Assembly: GCA_902478995.1 (NCBI GenBank)
Contig: CABSNF010000004.1
Coordinates: forward strand, 1-48,674
From: an uncultured Collinsella sp.
GTDB taxonomy: Bacteria; Actinomycetota; Coriobacteriia; Coriobacteriales; Coriobacteriaceae
Length of the DNA stretch: 48,674 nt
Direction: 5' to 3'
In this document: piece by piece, positions 1 through 7,135 of the stretch
How the letters are laid out: each line of letters begins with the position of its first letter
How positions within the stretch are numbered: position 1 is the first letter of the stretch
Program-made: the position numbers and the translations under genes
Notes under the pieces: model-generated
The model's input: only the letters and a program-made list of their open reading frames with translations
Told to the model about the DNA's origin: nothing
The model's database searches: none

Positions 1-1
1 C

Positions 2-670
2 CCCCGCCCCGTGCAGATACTCGGCGACGAGTGGGGCAACCTCCCCCGCGTCGAGTGCCTGCCCGCCCTCCTCAGTCTGGCGCGCAGCTACGGCACGTTC
101 TGGGTCGGCGCGACGCAGGGCGTATCCCAGCTCAATAAGTATGGCGAGAGAGACGGCCGCAGGAAGATCCTCGCGAACTGCGGTGTGAAGATCGCCATGA
201 AGCTCGCAGAGGAGGAGGATCGCCGGTACTTCACCGAGCTCATCGGCAAGACCACGCGCCACACGCAGGGCACGAGCAGCGGCAGGGCCGCGTCGGGCAC
301 GTCCTCCTCGACGTCCTACAGCGAGAGCGCAGACGATGTGATACACACCTGGGAATGGCGCGGCATGGCCCCGGACCGGGACGGAATCATCGTCGTGAAG
401 CACGCAGACAACGGGATGCCCGCGTGCCGCGCAGGGGTCTTCCGCTCCCCCGTCACGGACTGCACCAACACGCCAACGAAGGAGCACTTCGACCTCGGAA
501 CCCCCGAGCACGAGGCGGAGAGGCGTCGCACGTACCAGCGGCGGCTCGATGCCTCCGCCACCGAGAAGATGCGCGAGGAGGCCCCCACCTGGTGCCCCGA
601 GTGGCCCGATCCCGAGAAGGGGACCGGGGACGCGGGCGACGGCAAGTTCAGTGGGCTCTCGCTCGATTAG
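2..670 (+). CDS. VirD4/TraG-type conjugative coupling protein, C-terminal part (truncated by window start)
   Basis: The frame is open from base 2, so only the last 222 residues are present. The first visible residues are a Walker B-like ILGDEWGNLP. They are followed by a LARSYG...QGVSQLNKYG block and an ANCGVKIAMKL...YFTELIGKTT block, the order seen in the TraG/VirD4 (TraM-recognition) ATPase C-terminal half. Coupling proteins dock relaxase-DNA complexes to a type IV secretion channel at the membrane. The tail is polar and low-complexity (Ser/Thr-rich, then acidic). The stop codon overlaps the Shine-Dalgarno of the relaxase-like gene that follows, so the two are co-transcribed. The Walker A and membrane segments would lie before the window. 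The family call is from motif order; I could not align it. Confidence 0.8.
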   Translation, partial: PRPVQILGDEWGNLPRVECLPALLSLARSYGTFWVGATQGVSQLNKYGERDGRRKILANCGVKIAMKLAEEEDRRYFTELIGKTTRHTQGTSSGRAASGTSSSTSYSESADDVIHTWEWRGMAPDRDGIIVVKHADNGMPACRAGVFRSPVTDCTNTPTKEHFDLGTPEHEAERRRTYQRRLDASATEKMREEAPTWCPEWPDPEKGTGDAGDGKFSGLSLD

Positions 671-679
671 GAGGCGACC

Positions 680-1618
680 ATGACGGCGATAAAGCAGATG
701 AGCGTCTGCAGCGAGAGGCACCTTTCCCGCCTCAGGGACTACCTCTCATGGGACCGCGAAAAGGCGCTCGCCCACGGCACGCAGAACATCATCGACGAAG
801 ACCGCTGGTTTCAGGAGATGGCGGACACAAGGAAGGCCATGGGCCACGACAGGCCCGGCAAGGCCGGTGTCAGGTGCACCTACATGCAGCACCAGATACT
901 CGGGTTCCTCCCCGACGAGTGCGACCTCAACGGCGGGAAGATGACGCCGGAGATGTGCATGCGCTACGCGAGGGAGTACGCGGCCGAGCGCTACCCCAAC
1001 CAGGAGGTCGTGATGGTGTTGCACCGCGAGCGCTGCCGCACCGACGCCATCGACCGCTACGCCGTGCACCTTGGCATCAACCGCAGCGACCTTGAGACCG
1101 GGCGGAGACTCGACGAGGGCCCCGCGCGAAAGGCGGCAAAGGCGCGGGTGAAGACCGTCCGTGCCCTGGACGAGCGATACGGCCTCAGGCAGCTTGAGCG
1201 TGGCAAGGCCAACTCGCGCGTCCACGCGAGGCAACCCGGCAGGGCCGAGCGCGACATGGCCCGAAAGGGGCAGGCCGAGCGCTCGGAGAACGCCCGCGTT
1301 CGCGTCGCGGTCGCCCGCCGGATCGAGGAGGTCGGGCGCATGCGCGACTGCCCCGACCGGATGGGCGAGCTTGAGCGGCGGCTCAGGCGGGACGGCATCG
1401 AGCTCGCCAAGTCCAAGGGCGGGAGCCTCCAGTACCGCTTCCCCTCGAAGTCGCTCGGGGCCGTGAGGAAGGTCAACGGCGGAAGGCTCGGTTTCGCCGT
1501 CGACCGCTCGACCGGCATCACCGTCCGCTTCACGCTGCGCGGGATAGCGACGGCGATGCGGGCGTTCTGGGAGCTTGAGCGAAAGGCGCTGGAGAATCAG
1601 AACGGGCGCGACGACTGA
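680..1618 (+). CDS. Relaxase/mobilization-nuclease-like protein with a degenerate histidine motif
   Basis: 312 residues, starting at ATG 680 behind a strong GGAGG that overlaps the coupling-protein stop. Residues about 60-160 follow the MobA/VirD2-type relaxase pattern: HQILGFLPDE, then KMTPEMCMRYAREYA, a conserved H before RERCRTD, and ...GINRSDLETGRRL. The C-terminal region has the GIELAKSKGG...YRFPSKS...RLGF block common in mobilization relaxases. Relaxases nick oriT and pilot the strand to the coupling protein encoded upstream. In the metal-binding motif, where families usually show HIHNH, this protein reads RYAVH. Two of the three histidines are therefore missing, and nicking activity is doubtful or uses other ligands. 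A rho-independent terminator follows. Confidence 0.72.
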   Translation: MTAIKQMSVCSERHLSRLRDYLSWDREKALAHGTQNIIDEDRWFQEMADTRKAMGHDRPGKAGVRCTYMQHQILGFLPDECDLNGGKMTPEMCMRYAREYAAERYPNQEVVMVLHRERCRTDAIDRYAVHLGINRSDLETGRRLDEGPARKAAKARVKTVRALDERYGLRQLERGKANSRVHARQPGRAERDMARKGQAERSENARVRVAVARRIEEVGRMRDCPDRMGELERRLRRDGIELAKSKGGSLQYRFPSKSLGAVRKVNGGRLGFAVDRSTGITVRFTLRGIATAMRAFWELERKALENQNGRDD

Positions 1619-1626
1619 GCTCTTGA

Positions 1627-1662
1627 GGCCGGGACGCAACAGGCGTCCCGGCCCTTTCTTTT
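1627..1662 (+). terminator. Rho-independent terminator after the relaxase-like gene
   Basis: Perfect 11-bp stem GGCCGGGACGC / GCGTCCCGGCC with a 5-base loop, followed by CTTTCTTTT. It begins 8 bases after the relaxase stop. Confidence 0.9.
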
Positions 1663-2079
1663 AGCCCTTCGGCGAGAGCGACCTCGGAGCGGCTCGGCGC
1701 CCCGCCGCAGGCGGGCAAGATGATTCCGTGCAACGGAATCCATATCTTGCCTGCACGGAGCGAACCGGTTGCCGAGGCAACGCGAGCCCGGGCAGGTGAG
1801 CGACGGTTGAGCCGACGCCGAGGAGACGCGACCCATGGGGAGCGTCGTACGACGGCGCTCAGCGACCCGACGCGAGAGGCCCCGCCCGGCGACCACGGCG
1901 GAGCGATGGCGACTTCTGGAAGCCATCGAGCGCAGCCGTTCGCCGGGTGGGGCCGGTGTGAGCGGAGGCGGACGAAACGCGACCATGGGGAGCGTTGCCA
2001 GGAAGCCGCAGCGAGAGCGACGCCGCGCGTCGCGGGGGTCCCGCCCACAAGCGGGACCCATCGGCCGCAAGGCCGATTG
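1663..2079. other. Gene-free structured stretch of a mobile element (possible oriT region)
   Basis: No convincing gene in 417 bases. It is GC-rich and full of inverted repeats. 1714-1751 is an imperfect palindrome (GGCAAGAT-ATTCCG with CGGAAT-ATCTTGCC) around GTGCAA. 2037-2058 pairs GGTCCCGC with GCGGGACC. 2060-2077 pairs ATCGGCC with GGCCGAT. A near-direct repeat, ACGCGAC(C)CATGGGGAGCGT, occurs at 1825-1844 and 1977-1995. A location directly after coupling-protein and relaxase genes fits an origin of transfer, but no nic consensus was recognised. Confidence 0.35.
1714..1751. repeat. Imperfect inverted repeat, candidate relaxase-site hairpin
   Basis: GGCAAGAT-G-ATTCCG then TGCAA then CGGAAT-CC-ATATCTTGCC. 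There is no following T-tract, so it is not a terminator. It lies 95 bases downstream of the relaxase-like gene. Confidence 0.5.
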
Positions 2080-4905
2080 CTACACCCCGACCCTCTCGGC
2101 GTACAAGTTGAAGAGGTGGGCGACAATCTTCTCCTCGTCTCCGCCGAAATCAACGCCATAGGCGGCCTCAACGGCAGTGTCGAGCGCCTTGTGCGCCGCC
2201 ATCAGCTCGGGGAAGAACGTCTCGTTCTTGGGATCGTACATGTCCGCGAGCGTCGCACCTTCTTGGGCATCCCGGGCGTCGAGCACGGCCTGGGCGCAGC
2301 GCTCGACTTCCTCGCGTTGGGATTCCGTGGGCTCGGGCCAGACGAAGTTGTTGTAGTCAATACCAGCCGAATACTGATAATCATCTTTCAGTCTTCCGGT
2401 CACGACCCTAACCCATGCATTATGAAATTGGGACTGCAACACCCCATATTGATAGAGAGTTGCATTTGGGATAAGACGAACTTTATTGCTACAAAAGACC
2501 TCAGCATCGACGAACCCCATTGGGATATATCGCCTTCGGCTTGATGAAACCTCTGGTATCAAGATTGAATCTGTGTCCGACAGGATTTCAGTTCCAAAAT
2601 GGGCAGGGCACTCCGCAGCTTTAACGGTCTGACTTCTCTTGCTCTTGAGCCGATACCGGCGTACCGCTTCAACCCTTTCCCTGCATTTAGGCAGATTCTT
2701 TAGCTCATCCCAATTTGCGTTCCCAAGCCATAAACACCAACGGCTTTTGCCACGGATAAATTCTTGTGATCCAAGCCACTTGTGAAAGAATTTCTCTGCA
2801 CCAGGTTCACTTTGCAAGAATTCGATTTTCTGCTCATCAGTGAAAAGGTAATTGCCGTCGTCTATAGGCTGGGAGCCTATTCCCATTTCTGGAACATCTG
2901 ATAATGGCTTACTTCTGCTGTAGACAAAAACGTCCGGAGCGTCTTTCAGATACGCATTGATTCGAGCCGTGGGAATCTGTTCTTCGTCGCTGTCCGGGGT
3001 CGCGTGGTAGAAGAGCGTCTTGGTCCCCGACTCGCGGGAGAACCCGACAATGACACAGAACACATGTGCCTTGTCCGCAGCCTCGTTGTCCCAGCGGAAG
3101 GTGTTGTGCGCGAAGTCGATGTGGATACCCAGGTCGTGCAGGGGTTTCCAGAGGTTGGCGACCTGCTCGCCCTGACATATCGAGTTGGTAGAGACCAGGG
3201 CGCAGCGCGTGCGCTTTCCCTGCGTGAACCTCGCGGCCTTCATGTACCAGGCCCCGCAGTAGTCGATGTTGCCTGCGTTCTTCGCTCCGTCGAAGACCTC
3301 AAGGAGCTCCGCCTTCTGCTCCTTGGACTGGTTACGGGCCCCAAGGAAGGGCGGATTGCCCACGAGGTACGTGAGGTCATCGGGGAACACTTCGGACCAA
3401 TCGGTCTTGAGGGCGTTGCCCTCATGGAGGTTGCTGAGGCTCCTGAGCGGCAGGAAGTCGAAGTCGTAGTCGACGTATATCTCCTGCGTCTTTCGGAGCA
3501 TCTGCTCCTCGGTGATCCAAAGGGCGGTCTTGGCGACCGAGACGGCGAAGTCGTTTATCTCGATGCCGTACAGCTGGTCCAGGGACACGCGGACAGGGCT
3601 GTCCTGCGCAACGACGAGGGACGTCTGCCCCGCGTTGCCGGTCTCCTCGCTGAGCTCGTCCTCGATGATTCGGTTTTCGATGGTGCGCAGCTGCCGGTAC
3701 GCCTCGGTAAGGAAGTTGCCCGAGCCGCATGCCGGGTCGCCGATGGTGATGGAGGCCACCTTGTCGTGCAGCCTCGCCAGGGCCTGCTTGCGCTTGGCAG
3801 CTGTCTTCTCGCCCTCGGCCTCGTGGAGTTCGTCCCACAGCTCGTCGAGGAAGAGCGGCTTGAGGCAGCGCTCGATGTTCTCGACGCTCGTGTAGTGCAT
3901 GCCCCCGGCGTGGCGCGTCTCGGGGTTCAGCGTGCCCTCGAACACGCCGCCGAAGATGACGCCCGAGATCTCGCGCCAATCGAAGTCCTGGGACGCGTCG
4001 GTGATGGCCTCGAGAATCTCCGGGGTCATCTGTGGGACGATGATGGAGGAGTCGGCGAACAGACCGCCGTTCACGTAGGGGAAGGCCGCGAGGTCCTCGT
4101 CCATGTACTCGTCCCTCTGCTCTAAGGGCGTGTCGATCGCCTCGAACAGGTCCACCAGCTTGCGGCGGAGCTTGGCAGGGTCACCCTCGCAGTACCTACC
4201 GAACGCCTGGTGCGATTGCAGGAGGTCGGCGTCCTCGGCGTAGAGCAGGAAGATGATTCGGGTGATGAGCACGTTGAGCGAGCGCTGCTCCTCCTGCGCG
4301 CGCTCGTCCTTCTCCTCGATGTGGTGGTACTGCTTGGCGAGGGCATCGTAGAGCCTGGAGACGTAGGCCCCGGCCTCGATGGAGAGCTGCTGCTCCTTGT
4401 GCAGGCGGCTCGTCTCGTTGGAGGTCAGGAAGGAGAGAAGGTACAGGCTGTCCTGGAGCTCTTCGAGGGAGAACTCCTGCACGGTGTCCTCGGGCCGCTC
4501 GTTGTCGAGGTCGTAGAGACGGAAGGTCCCGAAGTTGCACGTCATCACCCAGCGGGGGCGCTCGGAGTACGGCAGGTGCCGCGCGTACCACATGGCCTGC
4601 TGGAGCGGCGTCTCCATGCCGCCGTTCCTGGGTTCGGGCTTGTCGAGGTCGATGCCCCACGACTTCTGCTCGCAGAGGAAGTTGTGGTCGGAGACGAACA
4701 CGTCGATGCGACGGCCTCTCACCTTCCGCTCGAAGTCAACGAAGCTGTCTATGGTGTTGGACGGGATGCCCAGGACGTTGATGAGCAGGTCGACCCAGAA
4801 CTTCTGCGTGTCCTGCTGCTCGTTGTTGGAGCCTGCGGGGATGGCACCGAGGCGCTTCTTCCACCGTTTGACGAACTCCTTTGCCTCTTTCTTGCTGGCA
4901 GGCAT
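2080..4905 (-). CDS. MmeI-type single-chain restriction-modification enzyme (type IIG/IIL)
   Basis: 941 residues, close to MmeI (about 919). The start ATG has AGGAGG 5 bases upstream. The N-terminal nuclease motif is visible as D68 ... E79-Q-K81, followed by SWGIDLDKPE as in MmeI. A helical spacer follows. Adenine-methyltransferase motif I is GDPACGSGNF (389-398) and motif IV is NPPF (517-520). A target-recognition domain (about 640-850) and a helical C-terminus complete the protein. Such enzymes cut and hemimethylate DNA with one polypeptide, and the recognition domain sets both specificities. Codons for residues about 640-855 (bases 2341-2990) are clearly AT-richer than the rest (42-53% versus 60-70% GC in 60-base counts), suggesting recombinational domain exchange. 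It lies between the transfer genes and the tRNA-Arg integration site, a typical mobile-element cargo position. Confidence 0.88.
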   Translation of the reverse strand: MPASKKEAKEFVKRWKKRLGAIPAGSNNEQQDTQKFWVDLLINVLGIPSNTIDSFVDFERKVRGRRIDVFVSDHNFLCEQKSWGIDLDKPEPRNGGMETPLQQAMWYARHLPYSERPRWVMTCNFGTFRLYDLDNERPEDTVQEFSLEELQDSLYLLSFLTSNETSRLHKEQQLSIEAGAYVSRLYDALAKQYHHIEEKDERAQEEQRSLNVLITRIIFLLYAEDADLLQSHQAFGRYCEGDPAKLRRKLVDLFEAIDTPLEQRDEYMDEDLAAFPYVNGGLFADSSIIVPQMTPEILEAITDASQDFDWREISGVIFGGVFEGTLNPETRHAGGMHYTSVENIERCLKPLFLDELWDELHEAEGEKTAAKRKQALARLHDKVASITIGDPACGSGNFLTEAYRQLRTIENRIIEDELSEETGNAGQTSLVVAQDSPVRVSLDQLYGIEINDFAVSVAKTALWITEEQMLRKTQEIYVDYDFDFLPLRSLSNLHEGNALKTDWSEVFPDDLTYLVGNPPFLGARNQSKEQKAELLEVFDGAKNAGNIDYCGAWYMKAARFTQGKRTRCALVSTNSICQGEQVANLWKPLHDLGIHIDFAHNTFRWDNEAADKAHVFCVIVGFSRESGTKTLFYHATPDSDEEQIPTARINAYLKDAPDVFVYSRSKPLSDVPEMGIGSQPIDDGNYLFTDEQKIEFLQSEPGAEKFFHKWLGSQEFIRGKSRWCLWLGNANWDELKNLPKCRERVEAVRRYRLKSKRSQTVKAAECPAHFGTEILSDTDSILIPEVSSSRRRYIPMGFVDAEVFCSNKVRLIPNATLYQYGVLQSQFHNAWVRVVTGRLKDDYQYSAGIDYNNFVWPEPTESQREEVERCAQAVLDARDAQEGATLADMYDPKNETFFPELMAAHKALDTAVEAAYGVDFGGDEEKIVAHLFNLYAERVGV

Positions 4906-4973
4906 ACCGGACCTCCTGCGTCGTTGTCACTTTCGGACAATTTTAAGGGGCAAAAGCCCTCTTCCAAGCGGAA

Positions 4974-5053
4974 GGGCGAGTTTTCAACGGTCCACGGTGT
5001 CGCAGGGTCCCAGGCGAAACCCGAAGACGCCGGGGGCTGTTGGAAACTCGCCC
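4974..5053 (+). ncRNA. Structured hairpin unit A (candidate RNA)
   Basis: A three-stage hairpin on the plus strand. Outer stem 4974-4988 / 5039-5053 has 15 pairs including one U-G. The middle stem GGTCCAC-GGTGTC pairs with GACGCC-GGGGGCT using G-U pairs and one A/G mismatch. A three-base internal loop (GCA/GAA) and a GGGT/ACCC tip complete it. The G-U pairs only work on the plus strand, which argues for RNA of that sense. Unit B repeats the architecture with different sequence. Function unknown. Confidence 0.5.
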
Positions 5054-5075
5054 ATCTCACAGCAACGTCACCCTA

Positions 5076-5144
5076 GGTTTTCAACGCTTTCCATGGCCGA
5101 AGGGCTTCTTATAAGCCCGTAGGCTGTGGGAAGGGTTGGAAACC
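5076..5144 (+). ncRNA. Structured hairpin unit B, structural homologue of unit A
   Basis: Outer stem GGTTTTCAAC / GTTGGAAACC has 10 pairs with one U-G. Middle stem CTTTCCATGGCC / GGCTGTGGGAAG has 12 pairs including three G-U. An internal loop GAA/GTA and a tip stem GGGCTT / AAGCCC follow. The core TTTTCAAC...GTTGGAAA is identical to unit A, while flanking and inner stems differ but still pair, which amounts to compensatory change between the two units. Confidence 0.5.
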
Positions 5145-5152
5145 GGATATTT

Positions 5153-5217
5153 GGGTGAAATATCGGAGTGAAATATGTAGGCGAGCTGTTTTCATCATAG
5201 AACTTTCTTTCACCCCT
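5153..5217. repeat. Cluster of GTGAAA/TTTCAC boxes near the tRNA
   Basis: GGGTGAAATAT and GAGTGAAATAT occur 14 bases apart near 5153-5177. Two inverse TTTCACCCC boxes lie near 5211-5227. Short inverted and direct boxes beside a tRNA 3' end resemble integrase arm-type sites or an operator; this is inference only. Confidence 0.3.
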
Positions 5218-5260
5218 TTTTCACCCCTCTATCGTCTATTTAGCCCTATCTATACAGAAG

Positions 5261-5290
5261 CAGGTCAGACGATTTATACCGTCTGACCTG
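5261..5290 (-). terminator. Candidate terminator downstream of tRNA-Arg
   Basis: Perfect 11-bp inverted repeat CAGGTCAGACG / CGTCTGACCTG, 10 bases beyond the tRNA 3' end on the minus strand. The U-tract after it (CTTCTGT) is weak. Confidence 0.5.
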
Positions 5291-5300
5291 TAATTTCTTC

Positions 5301-5376
5301 TGGTGCCCCCGGTGCGATTCGAACGCACGACACCCGCTTTAGGAGAGCGGTGCTCTATCCCCTGAGCTACGGAGGC
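5301..5376 (-). tRNA. tRNA-Arg (anticodon CCU)
   Basis: Read on the minus strand it begins GCCTCCG and ends CGGGGGC-A-CCA. The 7-bp acceptor stem has one U-G pair and the CCA is encoded. The anticodon arm is CCGCT-CTCCTAA-AGCGG, giving CCU, which reads AGG. The T-arm contains GTTCGAATC. 76 bases. The mobile-element genes lie on its 3' side, as expected for tRNA-targeted integration, but no att repeat is visible in the window. Confidence 0.96.
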
Positions 5377-5435
5377 ATGTTGTACTAGTGTAGCAGATTT
5401 ACGCCGTTGTAATACAGCGTATAGCCACTCTTCGA

Positions 5436-5451
5436 AGTTGCGGTGGAACAG
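5436..5451 (+). repeat. Single-arm copy of the AGTTGCGGTG repeat family
   Basis: AGTTGCGGTGGAACAG matches the arms of the palindromes at 17932-18027 and 30351-30415, but no opposite arm is present here. It runs directly into the GGAAA/TCCC array. Confidence 0.55.
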
Positions 5452-5455
5452 CCCT

Positions 5456-5671
5456 CCGGAAAGTGTGTCCCACTATCCAGGCAAATTCTGGGTCAAACTT
5501 TCCCAATGGGACCTCGCTGGAAACTGTGTCCCAGAATTTCGGCTCGAAACGGGACACGGTTTCCCAAACGACCCCGTTCCGGAAACTACATCCCGGAATC
5601 GGCGCTCGAACTGGGATGCACTTTCCCAATCGAGCCCCATGGGAAACTGCGCCCCACTTTGGGGGGCGCTC
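5456..5671. repeat. Alternating palindrome array, locus 1 (GGAAA...TCCC family)
   Basis: Seven half-units of the form GGAAA-n(4-5)-TCCC alternate in orientation: near 5458(+), 5489(-), 5519(+), 5551(-), 5580(+), 5612(-) and 5641(+). That makes three palindromic pairs plus one half. The same alternation occurs at 29654-29825. No gene is seen between the tRNA and 5680. Confidence 0.75.
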
Positions 5672-5679
5672 TTTAATGA

Positions 5680-6078
5680 CTAGTTACCTTTGTGGAAGAG
5701 GTTTTTGATGACGGAGGGGATGCTCTTGGCGCCCTTGGCCGTCACATCGATAAAGTCGGGCGAACGCACGAGCTTATTCTCGTCGATGTACTTGCGGACC
5801 GCGCGAAGCGTCTCTTTGTCGTCACGCGTCGAAAACGTAAAGTGACCGTTGTCCTTGGTGAAGATGGCAAAACGCGTGATCTTCTTGGTGCCGCGTAAAA
5901 CCTCGGCGGCAATATAATCGACCTCGTCCCACGGGATTTGAATATAATCCTCGGGATTGCGCTCGTTGTAATACTCGAACGCCTTATTGCCCACCATCAC
6001 GTTACCGTGGCTGGTAAGCCCCATCAGGCAGGTTGCCGGCGTTGCCAGATCGACCGTGCTGTTCTGAGATTGCGCCAT
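5680..6078 (-). CDS. DUF956 family protein, PTS-operon accessory
   Basis: 132 residues from an ATG preceded by GAGG. An in-frame GTG start 51 bases further upstream would be encoded inside a terminator-like hairpin, so the short form is preferred. It resembles DUF956 (ManO-type) proteins that accompany mannose-family PTS operons in Firmicutes and Actinobacteria: ATCLMGLTSHGNVMVGNKAFEYY near the start, an IPWDEVDYIAAEV block and FAIFTKDNGHFTFSTRD. No membrane segments; probably cytoplasmic. A regulatory role in mannose PTS expression is proposed for the family but not established. It is last in the manXYZ cluster, separated from it by the hairpin. Confidence 0.8.
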   Translation of the reverse strand: MAQSQNSTVDLATPATCLMGLTSHGNVMVGNKAFEYYNERNPEDYIQIPWDEVDYIAAEVLRGTKKITRFAIFTKDNGHFTFSTRDDKETLRAVRKYIDENKLVRSPDFIDVTAKGAKSIPSVIKNLFHKGN

Positions 6079-6106
6079 GCGCGCCTCGCCCTCCAAATAA
6101 AACAAT

Positions 6107-6142
6107 CGGACCGCATCCAGTGTACCCACCGGGTGCGGTCCG
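6107..6142 (-). terminator. Attenuator/terminator between PTS IID and the DUF956 gene
   Basis: CGGACCGCA pairs with TGCGGTCCG, followed on the minus strand by ATTGTTTTATTT. It would reduce read-through from the PTS genes into the DUF956 gene. Confidence 0.7.
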
Positions 6143-6198
6143 TTTCAATGGCTCAAAAGCCCTTGCCTAGCAATTCTCGGTCTTAAGCCGAAGCGTGC

Positions 6199-7119
6199 TT
6201 ACATGAAGCCGCAGACGCGACCGATGATGCCGATGGCGAAGAGAGCCAGGATGATGACGATCGGGCTGACCTTCTTCTTGAGGAGCTTGCAGACCAGCAG
6301 GGTCAGGCACACGGCGGCAAGGCCGGGGATGAGCTGATCGAGGTTAGCCTGAAGTGTGGTGACCTTAACCGGATCAAGGGCGGTAGCACCGACGGAGTTG
6401 TACATCGTCAGCGCTTCCTTGACGCCCTCAGCACCGGAGGGCAGGTTAGCCCAGTCGATAAAGGCGCCAGCGGACTGCGTGACCTTGGAGACGACCGGGG
6501 TGAAGGAGATGGACACCCAGCGCTCGACCAGGGCACCGATGATAAACATACCCAGGATGGAAGCACCCTCGGTGACCTTCCCCATCAGGCCGCCGGAGAG
6601 GTCCTTGGCGATGGAGGAGCCGACCTTGTAGCCAAACTCCTGCGTGTACCACAGGAAGGCGTAACGGATGATGTTCCACGCGAAGAAGAACAGCAACGGA
6701 CCGGCGATGCTGCCGGACAGGGCCAGGGAAGCGCCCAGAGCGCCCAGGATCGGGCGAAGGGTGAACCAGAAGGCGGGGTCGCCGACGCCGGCGAGCGGGC
6801 CCATCATACCGACCTTGACGCCCTGAATGGCGACGTCGTCAATCGGAGCACCGTTGGCGCGCTCCTCCTCGAGAGCGAGGGTAACGCCAATGACGGGGGC
6901 GGAAACATAGGGATGGGTGTTATAGAACTCCAGGTGGCGCTTAAGAGCGGCAATCTGGTCATCCTTGCTGGTGTAGAGCTTCTTGATCGCAGGGATCATT
7001 GCGAAGCACCAGCCGCCGTTCTGCATACGCTCGTAGTTCCACGAGCCCTGAAGGAACTGATGACGGAAGCAAACCTTCTTGCGGTCAGCCTTGGTGAGCT
7101 GAATCTTGTTCTCTGCCAT
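6199..7119 (-). CDS. manZ: PTS mannose/fructose/sorbose family IID subunit
   Basis: 306 residues from ATG 7119, with AGGAGGGG overlapping the IIC stop; a GTG three codons upstream is less likely. The N-terminal cytoplasmic part (RHQFLQGSWNYERMQNGGWCFAMIPAIKKLY) is the IID signature. It is followed by GVKVGMMGPLAGVGDPAFWFTLRPIL and a hydrophobic C-terminal segment. IID forms the membrane channel with IIC and takes up mannose-type hexoses while IIAB phosphorylates them. Third gene of the IIAB-IIC-IID operon. Substrate range cannot be read from sequence. Confidence 0.95.
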   Translation of the reverse strand: MAENKIQLTKADRKKVCFRHQFLQGSWNYERMQNGGWCFAMIPAIKKLYTSKDDQIAALKRHLEFYNTHPYVSAPVIGVTLALEEERANGAPIDDVAIQGVKVGMMGPLAGVGDPAFWFTLRPILGALGASLALSGSIAGPLLFFFAWNIIRYAFLWYTQEFGYKVGSSIAKDLSGGLMGKVTEGASILGMFIIGALVERWVSISFTPVVSKVTQSAGAFIDWANLPSGAEGVKEALTMYNSVGATALDPVKVTTLQANLDQLIPGLAAVCLTLLVCKLLKKKVSPIVIILALFAIGIIGRVCGFM

Positions 7120-7135
7120 ATGTATCACTCCCCTC

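Noticed and set aside
1720..2544. A 274-codon plus-strand frame over the structured gap and the end of the restriction enzyme
   Set aside because: It crosses hairpins and the real minus-strand gene, and its sequence has no plausible protein character or ribosome site.
3004..4125. A 373-codon plus-strand frame opposite the restriction enzyme
   Set aside because: It lies wholly inside the coding sequence with the clear MmeI-type domain order; its composition is a GC artefact.
4974..5144. Integron attC sites or a retron
   Set aside because: There is no integron integrase or reverse transcriptase nearby, and the attC core sequences are missing.
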